Of a stretch of DNA of 64,000 nucleotides, positions 41,051-52,827 are shown in pieces; positions within the stretch are counted from its first letter, which is position 1; each line of letters opens with the position of its first letter. The notes under the pieces are model-generated. The model saw only the letters and a list, made by a program, of their open reading frames with translations, was not told where the DNA came from and did not search any database. The position numbers were made by a program, and so were the translations under genes. Source of the stretch: Trichomonas vaginalis G3 (Eukaryota; Parabasalia; Trichomonadida; Trichomonadidae); the NCBI RefSeq assembly GCF_026262505.1, contig NC_067207.1:13546082-13610081 (forward strand), given 5' to 3'.

Positions 41051-44000
41051 TTATTCATCAAACATTTCTTTAATTACAGTAATTCTTCTCATTACATCAT
41101 TTTGTATGAGAGCTTCTCCGGAGTCAACTTTTCCGCCAGAAAGGAGATTCTTTATTCTGGACAAAGAGTCAGGCGATGCATCCTTCAAGACACGCATTGC
41201 TTTGACTGAATCTGAACTTGTTATCTGTTTCAATGAGTTGGAAATCGAATTCTGGAGTGACAAAGGCCATTTATCTCCAATCAAATTCCTTAAAGATGCT
41301 GGAGTTTCAACCATTTCCTCAATTTCTTGTTTAATTTCAGGAATTTGCTGTTGGGCATGAGGAATTTCAACAATTACTTCATCGACAAGTTCAGGAGATG
41401 TTGGGATATCACTACTTTCAGGGATTTCAGTTGAATTCTCATCAAAAAACCGAAATTCTGAAATTTTTGCAGTGAATTTCTGGTTGAAAGGCTTTCTTTC
41501 AGGGAGAACAGGTGTTTTTAGCTCTTTTACACCCTTTATTGCACATATTTGCTGCTTCAAATTCTCAATTAAACTCTTTTTGTTCTCAATTGACTTTTTG
41601 TAGGCTTCTATCTGCATTTTGTAGTGTTCTATCTGCATGTCAAGCTGCGTATTTTCGTTCTTGTAGACGTCAAATGATCCAAAGAGTTCTTTTTTGAGTC
41701 TCATCAGTTCATTCTGGTTTTTTGTGTAGGAAACCTTTCGGGTCTTCTTCAATTGCTCGGAATTCTTCTTTTCTTCCATTGTTTTCTTCCGGATCTCGAT
41801 TAATTGACCGACCAAATGATTTTTATATTCTTTTTCTTTGTTTGACTGGCCATGGCTCTGTATGGAGTTTAGTATGATGTTCTGGGACTCAACGGGCAGC
41901 AAACAGTCATCGTTAAACGAAAGGTTGGAAATATCATTTGAGATATTTTTGTCTTCAATGAGTTTTTTGATCTGTGTTATCTGGTTCCTGCATATAAAGA
42001 TCTGGAATTCAGGGAAACAGATGCCAGTAAAGAACTGGAGTGGCATTAAATTCAATTCTTCAGGAGCAGGAGTTTTAATCGACAAAAGGAGAGGGATTTT
42101 CATCTTTACTGATGATCTGTTGGACAACAAGAAGCAGAAATAGGAGTAAATGGAAGGAATTAAATTCTTATAAACGGAAATCGTGTTAAAGAACGCGATA
42201 ATGTAATCGGAAGTCTTGAACGAGTTCTTAGTGTCATATTGGATGAGTTTGGCCACAAAACTTCCTATTTTTTGTATAGGTTGATAGTCAATTTTTTGAG
42301 ATTTAGTAAATTGATCGACAGCGGCAACAAATTCCGTGCAATTATTGACTCCTAATGGCTGATTATCAATACTTTTCAACAAATTCTGGATTCTTCCCAC
42401 TAATTTTTCAATTTTAATTTTATTCAAGTGGGAAGTTATCTTCCAGAACGCCGTATCAATCTCATAAGCCTGTGTCTGCGTTGGAGAGAAGAAATCCGGT
42501 ACAGTATTGTTCAATCTCAACAAGTTCATAATATTATGCAAAAAATCTTTGTTTGAAGCACTATCAGTATCAGCCAAAGTATAAACAAACATTATAATGT
42601 TAGAAAATCCATCAATGAAACGTTTTTTGTTAAAATGTTTCAAAGAATTCATTAAAACACTCTCATTCTTGATGGAAGGCTCGATTTCAACCATTTCATT
42701 GATGATTTCATCACGGAGATTGAAAAATCTGAACAAATAAATGAAAATTAGCAAACAATTCAAAATATCTTGGTTGTTTGAAAGAGAATTCGAAGAAATA
42801 ATAAGAAGGAAAGCACTGACGTCAAGAGATCCACGTGATATCATGTCAAGTTGCAAAATTAAGTCACTATTCTCTTTTGAATAATTTTTTTGGAGGTTTT
42901 GACATGATTTCACGACCAATTTGGTCAGAACTCTATGGTCAATTGACAATGACTTGATAAATTGTACAAATTGACCGATAAATTTTGGATCATCTTGATT
43001 TTTCAAAAAATCTAAGTCATTTTCATTCAATCCAGGCAAAACAGACCTTTCCATCAAGTATAACAAACTATTTCCGAACTCATCAATCAATTCTGAGTGA
43101 TTTAAAACACTTTTTGGCTGATTATTAAAATCAATTCCATGATTTTTGAAAAATTCAAACAAGTAATCATAACAAACATCATTATTACCATGTATTGCTG
43201 CATTGTGTTGACAGGGAATCAACAAACTCACAGTATAAAACAGTTTTGGAGCCAAATCTTGTTTAATTTGGCGAAAAATCGATCCGAAATCAGGAATTTC
43301 GCTATAATTCACTTTGTTTGCATCAACATCAAACAAAAACTGCAACAAAGGTGTGAAAGAAGTGTTAGATATTTTGAGATATTCAATAAAAAGATAAACA
43401 AAGTTTTTTCTTATATATTTCATAATACTATTATAATTATCATCATATATACTAATTAATTTTGATTCAATTTGATTTTTCAAAAAAATTATTTTTTCAT
43501 TTGACAAAATTTCAGTCAAAACAGGTATAAAAACATCTTTCTTCATTGCGATGGATGCCAATGTGCGCACATAAGTCAAAGAAACAGAGTTATCATAGGA
43601 ACATATCGATAAGTAGTCCAATGTCATGAAAAACATGTGGACAAGGTAAATTTGTGTAAGTTGGTCGGTCAAACCGATAATTTTTTCTGAAGAAGAGCCA
43701 TTGAATTCGGAATAAGCTTGATTCATCACTGATTCTGATAAAAGACTGATGACATCACTGAAATTGGATGGCCTAGTGATTAGTTTAGAGATTCCGGTGA
43801 TGAAATCATGTGAAAAAGTGTTTGTATCCAAATTTGAAAAAGATTTTAAAGAAAGAAACACTTTTTCAAGGTTTGGAGGATACAGATGGCTACTATTAAT
43901 GTCAATACCTGCATCCGATGTCACTTTGATGTCTTGTTTCGTAAGTGCGTCGATGACATTTAATAATAAAAATTTTTCTTCGTTTGTGATATGCATTTTA

Positions 44001-44821
44001 CCTGTAAAAACACTTGCATTGTCTGATGTTGTCGTTCTATGTTCAGTTTGATGTTTAATTGTATGGAATCTAGTTTTTGAATTGTATATCTGTTAAAACA
44101 TGCGGAAATGCTATTGATTGACTCTGCAAAAACAATAATCTCTTGTATCTTTTTGATATTCGTAGTTAGCTGGTCAAGAAACTGCGTAAAATTTTCAAAT
44201 TTTATAAAAGCTCGAGTGTGATTTGGTCCTAAGTCAATTTCTTCTATTAAAATGAGCAATTCAGTTATGATACTTAACGTGTCATTAATGATATTTGTAT
44301 CTAATCGCTCGTTACTTGAAAATTTTGATAATAATTCGGTAATTTTAGTTTGAAAAACCTCTGCTGACTGACTTCTCGGAAGATATGGTATAATTGTGGC
44401 TAGTCGGATCGTCCAAAATCGAATTTTTTATGTATAAATCAAATGTTTGTAAAACATAAGGTCTTGCACCACATTTTGGTACCGAATTCATGATGTAAAG
44501 AAGTGAGCACCACTTTGTGATCAAATCATCGTTGGATAAATTTGGAATTTCACGAGAAAATTGTTGCAAATTTGTAAAATGAGGCTCAGGACCTGATTTA
44601 ATCTCCATAATTCGATGAGTAAGTTCTTCCCTAAATGAGTTGGACTCCGATTGCGGTATTTTAATGTAAGAAATTTTGTTCCGCTTTTGGGAGTCGTTCA
44701 TTTGACCCTCAATTTCAAATTTTCTTATAAATCTTGCTATTGTTAAAGGATTTTTATCACACACATAAAATAATGCAAATATTACATATAAACATTGTGG
44801 TTTTGACTTAATTTTTTTCAA
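41051..44821 (-). pseudogene. Large unknown gene read in three frames
   Basis: Minus-strand coding sequence of about 1250 codons spread over three consecutive frames. The first segment (44821 to about 44400) has no ATG at its start; the first in-frame ATG is at 44701. The frame then shifts near 44395-44440 into ...TIIPYLPRSQSAEVFQTKIT, which continues through 44259-44060. It shifts again near 44050 to join the 981-codon frame ending at 41051. The main part is helical, then a charged coiled coil at about residues 735-835 of that frame (KKTRKVSYTKNQNELMRLKKELF...), then a proline-containing acidic linker. No family was recognised; formin-like or USP34-like scaffolds were considered but not supported. 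Two frame changes suggest a pseudogene or assembly errors; a protein of 981 residues from ATG 43996 remains possible. Confidence 0.5.
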
Positions 44822-45019
44822 ATCAATTTTTAGATCTAGATTTATTCCTACATTTTATTAGAAAATCCCAGAAACAAAGTGAATCATTGCGATTAATCAC
44901 ATTAAATACGAATTTAATTTGAGATGTTTGATTTCACAAAATTTAATCATTTATTCTTGATATCATGTCGATAGTTTAGAATGAATTAGTGAGTTATGAC
45001 AAACATTTGCTCTTTTGGC

Positions 45020-45025
45020 TCATTT
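45020..45025 (+). promoter_or_regulatory. Initiator (Inr) of the 45-kb gene
   Basis: TCATTT 11 nt before the ATG at 45033, typical for this genome. Confidence 0.6.
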
Positions 45026-45032
45026 TTATTGT

Positions 45033-46100
45033 ATGATCAGTAAGAATTTTTATCTTGATGCAGCACTCCGCGTTTTGCATTGTACGCCAAATACACAAGA
45101 CAATGTTAAGAAGTTTTGCAATAGCACCAAACAAACAGATTCTAATAAATTCATTTTTTTACTAAATGAATATTTCAATCTCTTAGATCAGAACTATAAA
45201 GATCTATCAAAATATCCAAATGTTGAATTTATTGAAATTTATATTAATCAAGTTACAAAAAATGATCCTCTCCTTCCATCTTTCAAAAATTATTTTATTT
45301 TTCTACTACAATATCTGGAAGACAATCAAATAATACCATTTACTCAATATGATAATTTACCAGAAACAATTAACAAACAATTTTTAAGAGGTTATTGTCA
45401 CATTTCACGTCTTTCCGATAATCAAATAGCATTTTTCTTATACAGAGGCGTTCATTGGTATATTTACATGAATGATTTATTCATGGATATAGATTTTCTT
45501 GAAATTGACCAAAGCAAAACAATAATTTTGTTTGAAACTAACAATCAACTGTCATATTGGCGTAATTTGAAGAATTCTAACATATCAGATATAAGTTTGA
45601 ACACATCACAATATGATTTTCCCAATACTAAAATTAAAATTTTGATTATTGATCAAATCAAAGAAGTAGTATCAGGAATCCAAGAAATAATGAAGCCAAC
45701 AACTTATAGTGACTTAGAAAGATATGCAAAAGAACAATTCCCTTATTCAGACTCTATTAAAATTTCTTTTATCAATAAAAACAACGGATTCAAAGAACTG
45801 ACAAAATACAACTATTACAATCATTGTGACGAGCAAATTACAATTCAAGGGGTTACTTTTAATCCAAAATTCAAGTGCATCGTGATAACTTCGAAAGATC
45901 CAATAATAACATCATATTCTTTCTATTTTAATGCAATAGATCCAAAAGAACGCCTATCAGAAATATTTGAAGATGAAAATTTAGAATTATTTTATTTATT
46001 AGAAAATTCTCTTGCACCTGCTACAAATACAAAAGATAATAACATAGATACACTCTATTTATTCATTCCAGGATTTGCTTTACAACCAAGATTAGTTTGA
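45033..46100 (+). CDS. Hypothetical protein, possibly a degenerate USP-fold protein
   Basis: 355 residues from ATG 45033, fixed by the initiator 11 nt upstream. The N terminus (KNFYLDAALRVLHCTP) recalls the Cys box of ubiquitin-specific proteases (NTCYxNxxLQxL) with Phe in place of the catalytic Cys. Later HWYIYMNDLFMDID might be a degraded His box. The similarity is weak and I would not assign function from it. The rest is a mixed alpha/beta protein with no membrane segment. It is divergent from the large 41-45 kb gene. Confidence 0.5.
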   Translation: MISKNFYLDAALRVLHCTPNTQDNVKKFCNSTKQTDSNKFIFLLNEYFNLLDQNYKDLSKYPNVEFIEIYINQVTKNDPLLPSFKNYFIFLLQYLEDNQIIPFTQYDNLPETINKQFLRGYCHISRLSDNQIAFFLYRGVHWYIYMNDLFMDIDFLEIDQSKTIILFETNNQLSYWRNLKNSNISDISLNTSQYDFPNTKIKILIIDQIKEVVSGIQEIMKPTTYSDLERYAKEQFPYSDSIKISFINKNNGFKELTKYNYYNHCDEQITIQGVTFNPKFKCIVITSKDPIITSYSFYFNAIDPKERLSEIFEDENLELFYLLENSLAPATNTKDNNIDTLYLFIPGFALQPRLV

Positions 46101-46600
46101 AAAATAACATCCAAAATAAACTAATCGAATTATATTTCTATTCAGGGGTTTTTAAAATGGGGTGCAAAAAAGTGCAAACACGATTATTTAAAATTGAATT
46201 TTCTCATTTTTTTCCGCGTTTGAAATTTTTTGCATATTTTACATTATGACCCTACGCATGTGCATTGTTTTGCTTATTCAAACAGTTTATTTTTGAGTGA
46301 ATCTCTCTGTATTTTATTTTTCTGTGTTGTAAATCTCAAAATTTCAAATTTACTAAATCCTAAGAATAATCATTATACTCAGAATTCGTTTTTAAAATTT
46401 CTATAATATAGTAATAACATCAAGGAGAAATGCAAATAGAATCTGAACATCATTATCATTATCTATATATGATCACAAGTCATATAGTCGTTTTCTTTCT
46501 ATATTTTAATTGAAAAGTTTAATTATTCTTTTATTTTTTTTAATGAAACTTATCTTCGAAAATATCAGAAAAAGAATAAATAGTATCTTATGTAAGAGCA
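46101..46600. other. Intergenic
   Basis: About 500 bp between convergent genes, AT-rich. Nothing was recognised apart from a GGGGT...GGGGTGCAAAAAAGTGCA patch near 46145. Confidence 0.4.
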
Positions 46601-47914
46601 TTATTCGTTACCACCATGTGAAATAAGAAGTTCAGCTGTTTCTATTCTATTATAAGTTGCAGCAATTTGAAGTGCGGTTTCCCCATCATTATCTTTTTCA
46701 TTGATATTCGCACCATGTAAAATAAGAACTTCGGCAGTTTCTTCACTATAGTTCATTGCTGCATAATGAAGAGCGGTTTTTCCATTTTCATTTTTTTCAT
46801 TGATATTTGCGCCATGTGAAATAAGAAATTCAGCAGTTTCTTTATTATTGTGCATTGCTGCAACATGAAGTGCAGTCTTTCCATAATTATCTTTTTCATA
46901 GATACTTGCACCATGTGAAATAAGAAGTTCGACAGTTTCTATACTATTATTTTCTGCTGCAATATGAAGAGCTGTCTGTCCATTAATATCTTTTTCATTG
47001 ATATTTGCACCAATTGATAGGAAATATTCTAAAAGGGATGGAATATTAAACATCACTGAATAAATAATGCATTTGTTAATTGCATTAGTTTGATCAAAAT
47101 AAACTAAAAATGATTCAAGATTATTATACAATGCACAATAATTCAAATCTATTTCTATATTGAACTCATTCATCAAGAATGTAACAAAATCAATATTGTG
47201 TGAAATAATTGCATAATGCATGCTTTCTTCATCTGGTTCTTGATATTTCAAACATTCACTCATGATATCTGGATTTCCGCCTAAAAATGAAAATTCAAGA
47301 CATCTTTGAGTTATTTCTGAGCTAAATTTTGTTCTTAAAAACTTGAAACAATCAACTGCTCCATGGTAACAACATAATTCAAGTAATGAATATCCTTCAT
47401 AAGAGTATGGATATAAATCGCATTTAAGTTTTTGATTTTGATCAATTTCATCTCTTTCAGTGAATATGATGAATTTTTCTAGGTCATTATTCATAATCGC
47501 GCTGTAAATTGTATTTTCTGTATGAATATCAAGATTTTCTGTTTTAAAATTTTCGAAATCAAGAGATTTGTCTAATTTAATTCCATATTCTTTATAAAGC
47601 AGAAATTTGGAAATGATATTAATTCTTTTGACCTCTTCTACATGGTATTCATCAGATATCAGTTTGGAAAGAGATAAATATGACTTTGTATAGCGATTAT
47701 TATAAGGAATGATATTTAAAATATCTTTTATAATATTTGTGGGGAGACGTTTCTTTGAATCAATCAATTCTGTTTTGATTATTTTGTAAATTGAGTTTAA
47801 ATCTTCTTCATTTTCCGTTTTTAGCTGATACAACGCATTGTACGAATCGATGTAGTATTTGTAGTTACTTCGTAATTCGATGTATTTGTTTGGATGAATG
47901 TCTTGATTGGAAAT
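46601..47914 (-). pseudogene. DUF3447/ankyrin-repeat protein, start codon changed
   Basis: This is a member of the very large T. vaginalis DUF3447 plus ankyrin family. The N-terminal DUF3447 region includes ALYQLKTENEEDLNSIYKII, SLLELCCYHGAVDCFKFLRT, SEITQRCLEFSFLGGNPDIM and SHNIDFVTFLMNEFNIEID. It is followed by about four canonical ankyrin repeats (NGQTALHIAAENNSIETVEL, YGKTALHVAAMHNNKETAEF). In other family members the protein begins MS(N/D)QDIHPNKY. Here the frame upstream of the ORF reads I-SNQDIHPNKY, with ATT at 47912-47914 where ATG is expected. The body is otherwise open to its stop. The gene is therefore probably a young pseudogene or uses another start. The family comparison is from memory. 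Confidence 0.75.
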
Positions 47915-48428
47915 TAAAAAAATTTTAAAAAGGGCCTAATTGCGTTTTTACCATATAAAATAATTCACAAACTCATTAGAAGAAAAACTATTTTATACAT
48001 GCGGAAAACAATGATCCCAAAAATTTCAGATCTAATTTATGAATTTAGATTAAATTCATATATAAATGAAATGTAATAGTCGTTGGCAATAGGATTTTCA
48101 TCCAGATGCTTCTAATAGAAGATTTTTTGGCAATCACTCAAAATCAATTGATTCTTTGAATCTAGATAAAAGCTCATATTTAACTAAGTACCACTTTGTT
48201 TTTATTTTTCAAAAGGTAAAAATTGATATTTTTTTTTAATTTCTCTAGTTTAGAGCCTGAACTAATAGATAGCTCATATGGAAAAAGTGAAACTATTATA
48301 GTGTGGGAAAAATCAATGTCCTACCACTTATATACATTAGTAACTTGAAAAACTGTTTAATTTTAATTGTAAACCTTGTCTAATTCACATGTTTATTAAA
48401 TTTATTTAGTTCTATATATTATAATTAG
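47915..48428. other. Intergenic
   Basis: About 510 bp of AT-rich spacer between the ankyrin gene and a small inverted-repeat element. Nothing was recognised. Confidence 0.4.
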
Positions 48429-49473
48429 TTAAGGGTGCACACGAGAGGATCATGTAAACTTCAGAATTTAGAACCTTATTTTTAGGCATTATCTTGGCTA
48501 CCTATTTAGGCTCGAAAAGCAAAAAATATCAAAAAATACAACTTGACTCCATTATGACCCTTTCATGGAGGTAGTTTTTATCCGCTAGTATTTTCCCTTT
48601 GAATCTCTTTACAATTCGAAATCAAATTCAAAACTCAGTAGAAGAAAGGAAGAATCGACTTACTACGGTTGTAATACAAATAAATACATATATTTAATTA
48701 TTTTATTTACATAATAATTGTTTGAAGCTCATATTCCATCAAATTTTTAAATAAAAACATTAAAATGTTGAAAATGTTCATATATTTTAATAGGGTTTTG
48801 GCACTTTATTGAGGAATTACTACATACATAGTCGAACTGAACTTGATATTTTGAAATTTAAATTATTTATCAAAATTAAAATTTAACTTGAAATTTATAA
48901 TTATTTAGTCATATTTTGCATAATTCTAAGTAGATTTGTAAAAAATCAAGAAAGAAAAATTTTAACGTGCTTTATTTTTTCTTTTTTTAATAATAATACA
49001 TATTATTATATAATTAACATATTCATAATGTTTCACCTTTCAAAAATATAATCCTCCTCCTCTCAAATAAACGTACATACGGTGGCCTCTTTTTTCAAAA
49101 AATTAAAATTTGAAATTTTGGGCTCAAATATTAGAGATTTTTTCAACCTTCAACGATATATGTTGTCTATATCAGACCTCCTTTCTTTTTGATACTTAAC
49201 ATTGTTCCTAAATCTTAGCCGTTAAGGCTGTTCTGAAATATTTTTTTTTTCGAAAAAATTCAAAAAAATTCTTAAAATTCAAAAATCCCTTAATTCCTGA
49301 GGATTTTGGAAAAAAGTTTTACATGAACATGTGTATATTATATGAAGTATATTGATAAGGTAAAAATCAAATTTTTATTGCATATTCATCGAGAAAATAA
49401 CTAACGAATCCCTCAAAATTGAGAGGGTAATCCTCCTCCTCTCAAATAAACGTACATACGGGTGCACCCTTAA
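48429..49473. mobile_element. Small TIR element, about 1.05 kb, non-autonomous
   Basis: The ends are TTAAGGGTGCAC (48429-48440) and GTGCACCCTTAA (49462-49473), perfect inverted copies. The outer TTAA could be a piggyBac-type target site, or TA a mariner-type site. A 33-bp stretch (AATCCTCCTCCTCTCAAATA followed by AACGTACATACGG) occurs at 49050-49082 and again next to the right end at 49429-49461, so there may be a nested or duplicated end. No ORF was seen. It ends 12 bp from the stop of the farnesyl diphosphate synthase gene, so it probably supplies or alters that gene's 3' end. Confidence 0.5.
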
Positions 49474-49485
49474 TAGTTTTAATAT

Positions 49486-50490
49486 TTATTGTTTTCGCTT
49501 GATTATAATTTCAAGAAATCTGACCAAGTGCTTTCTTGGATATTTTGGATCAAGGTTGGCAAGCTCTGTGCGCAAAGCTTCAGATTCTGTCCTAGAAAAC
49601 TCTTCGAAATACTGAGGAATCTTCAAATCAGCGTAAAGTTGTTTAATATCATTAACGTACTCTTCATGGCCGATTTTTTCTTAAGAATCTTCTTTTGATC
49701 GTCATTGGCCAACTCATAAGCCTTGCAATAGCACCAACTAATTTTTGCGTCCTGAATATCAGTTCCAATCTTACCTGTATGCTTTGGATCTCCGTAAACA
49801 TCGATATAATCATCTTGAACTTGGAAATAGTTGCCTAATCTGATCATAAACTTTTCAATATCTTCAAATTTGTCGTCAACATCGTATATTTGACTTCCAA
49901 TAAGGCCAAAAAACTATAGGAGAGACAACTGTATAGAATGCTGTTTTGTATGTTACAATTTGGTTGTATTCTTGGAATGATGGTATTTTTGCTATGAAAT
50001 CGTATGTTTGGCCAATAGTTGTGTATGTACCAATCTTACGTGAGAATTCAATTAACTTTGCGTAGTATTTAGTATTGAGTTTGTTGCGAATTTTGTCCAA
50101 TAAGACATAAGCTAGATCTTGAAGAATAAGACCATCATTAACAGCTTGGTCACCAATTTCTTCACGTTTGTACCAACATTCTTGGCCTCTTCTCGTTTCA
50201 GATTGATCCATCAAGTCGTCGGCTATCAAATAACCAGCGTGAATGATCTCTTCAACCCAGCCGAGATAATATCCAACCTTAGCTTCTTCAGAATCTGGTG
50301 AGTATCCAGTTAATTCAAGATAAACAGCTGCAGTCATAATTCCTCTAAGCATTTTTCCGCCTTTTGTTGAATATTCAAGCATATCTATGCAGTGTTTTTG
50401 TACCCAGTCAACAGTGAATCCGTTGAGAAACTGGCTAATGCATTCTTTAACTTCTGGATAGAAAGCAAAAAATTCTTTGCTGCAATTCAT
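49486..50490 (-). pseudogene. Farnesyl diphosphate synthase (polyprenyl synthetase), frameshifted
   Basis: From ATG 50490 a eukaryotic-type FPP synthase is readable to the TAA at 49486-49488, about 334 codons. The first Asp-rich motif is DDLMDQSETRRGQ, the chain-length region is IIHAGYLIADD, and the second Asp-rich motif is DDYIDVYGD; the C terminus ends IIIKRKQ. Two single-base shifts interrupt it, both in homopolymers: one at a T run (minus strand GTTTTTTGG, about 49905-49911), and one at an A run (AAGAAAAAATCGG, about 49672-49684). With each ignored, family-typical sequence continues ([20 protein letters not shown] and [20 protein letters not shown]). All catalytic aspartates are retained, so inactivation is recent, or these are sequencing errors. 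The enzyme would make C15 prenyl diphosphate for prenylation, dolichol or quinone chains. Confidence 0.8.
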
Positions 50491-52284
50491 ATCAAAAAAG
50501 ATAATTGAATGGAGATCACCAATTTATTTAAAAAACAGACCCTCAAAATTTATCGTTTTTTCCCAAATTTGCCAACACATCATAATTCTATAATACATAC
50601 AAATACACAACGTTCAGAAGAAATCGATATATGAAGAGTTTACTACAAAGACCTATTCAATGGTGACAGGAAAACATGTCAAAATTACCCGAATGAAGCA
50701 TGTGCATCATATTACTACTTAGGAAGTTTGTCTATTTTTAGTAGATATAAACAGAGTTATTTATTTTAATTTACCCCCAACTTCCAAATAACTCCATAAC
50801 TTATTTAGTTTGTATTCTTCTTCTGCTTCAAGTGATGCAAAAAATTGTCTTAATTATATCTCAGAAAATGCTCTGTTTGAGTGGAGAAAGACTTAGGATC
50901 AGGTAACAATTTTACTTCATATAAAGCAAATAAAAGACCAACTAGTTATGGAAAAAGTGAAACATTTGATTAACATAATCAACTCCCAAAAGATCTCAAT
51001 CAATGGATTGATCAATATCATAATAGTGATGTTATTGATTTTAAGTTTCAATAAATAATTAAAAATTGATATATTGACAATAGAATTCCAAGATCATTTT
51101 AGGAATGATTTATCTCATTAATCTATGAATAGTTGCAAGGAAATATTTCCGAACTTAGACATTGTTAACAAAACAATCTTCATGATCTATTACATCGTTA
51201 ATTTGGTAACATCATTGTTTGATAAATTTAAATTAGGAAATTGATATATATTATTTTACAGCATGAGAGTTAAGTTCTTTCTTTCTCCATTAAAGCACAT
51301 GATATATGCAATAGATATAGTCAAACTAGCTCCACAATAGATTTCAACAATACCATATTATCATTATTAATAATGAATACGCGAGACCATTTTCATTTTT
51401 TTTTGTTCGATGGGCCAATAATTGTTCTTTAGTTAGGGTGCTAGATTGAGCATCAAAACCAAAACATCCCATATATATTGCACACCTTTCATGAATAATG
51501 AATTTTGACGAAATCTATCATCAATTGGATTACAGTTGCATCAAAAAAGAACCCCATTTTTGCTTAAATTCAATATTATCATTAAAACCAGTACTATAAT
51601 CATGTTAGAATTGCCAATATATCTACATTCACATGTGATGCCATTATAAACTTTCAAAAAACAGAAGTTATCCATCAAATTCTTATGAAACTAATATCAA
51701 ATAAATGAAATTTGAGTTAAATTATATCAGTCGAGAAATAGGTACAATCTCAGATCGATAAACAATTTTCTATTGATATAACAAGCACTAATAAGTATCT
51801 TGTATGGCACGCATAATAATTTACCAATTCATCTATTTATACGCCGAATCTTTTGAAACACAAATTCATACAAATGCTTTCTCAGATACATTTACAAAAT
51901 CCTATATATTGCTAGATATAACAGACTGCAGCTATAGAAACTGAAATGATTTTTCAATCACAAATACATAATTTGAAATGTATTTTGCATCATGTACAAA
52001 GAAATTGTTTCAACAAGTTTCACTGATTATAATGATTGATTTATAACATATGAAATAGAAAATTCATTAATATGTGGGTTCTAGAATGGAAAGCTGGAAT
52101 GATTCTTGATTTAAAAGCTAATACAAAATAAAGATTCAATCATTTTGAGTTTATTTAGCTTGCTTAAGTAAATCGATTATTAATACTGTTTAATAATCCA
52201 ACTAAATTATTTAAGCTAATAGATTATGATTTAAAATAAATATAATTTTTTTTAATAATAAAATAACAAACAAATATTTATAAA
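50491..52284. other. Intergenic
   Basis: About 1.8 kb of AT-rich sequence. The FPPS promoter is at the left edge (TCAATT about 20 nt before its ATG). Scattered short open stretches show no convincing coding pattern, and no RNA gene was recognised. Confidence 0.4.
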
Positions 52285-52827
52285 TTAGGCAAATGTAAGA
52301 GGAAGCGATGCTCGTGCATTTTTGGCTCGGTTTCCAGGCAAATTTAGCAAAGAATCAGGATAATTTCGAATTGTAGATCGAGTATATTCTTTAGATTCTG
52401 ATTCAGAGTGGAGAACTCTTTCAACACAGATGAGTCCTGCAGCATCTTCTGCTGTGAATCGATGTTGGGGTTTTGATTGAACAGAGTTTGCAAGCCTAAA
52501 CATAGATTTGTTCTTTCTAGGTTTAACCTTTAATTCATCAATCATCGTCTTAAGATTTGTTAATGAATAATTTGAAGATTTAGGGTTGATATTAACAGCT
52601 AAATGACCCAAAGGTTCATTAAGCTTTTCATCGTCAAATATTGATGGAACTTCTCGATCATCTTTCATTTCCATTGATAAAAAATCAATGGGTTCTGACA
52701 TTAATCTTTGTTGATTTGGAGATAATGGCTTTTGCTGAGGTTTACTAGGTTCAACTATAGTTACCTGACGTTCTACAACAATTGGATTTTTCTTTGGTAT
52801 AGTTTTAGATGCATGGATGACTCTCAT
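52285..52827 (-). CDS. Hypothetical basic, probably disordered protein
   Basis: 180 residues from ATG 52827. It is polar, rich in Lys, Pro, Ser and Asn, and largely without hydrophobic helices. Short motifs such as TAEDAAGLICVERVLHSE and RNYPDSLLNLPGN sit in the C-terminal third. No domain was recognised. Length, clean frame and ATG support a real gene; the role is unknown. Confidence 0.5.
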   Translation of the reverse strand: MRVIHASKTIPKKNPIVVERQVTIVEPSKPQQKPLSPNQQRLMSEPIDFLSMEMKDDREVPSIFDDEKLNEPLGHLAVNINPKSSNYSLTNLKTMIDELKVKPRKNKSMFRLANSVQSKPQHRFTAEDAAGLICVERVLHSESESKEYTRSTIRNYPDSLLNLPGNRAKNARASLPLTFA

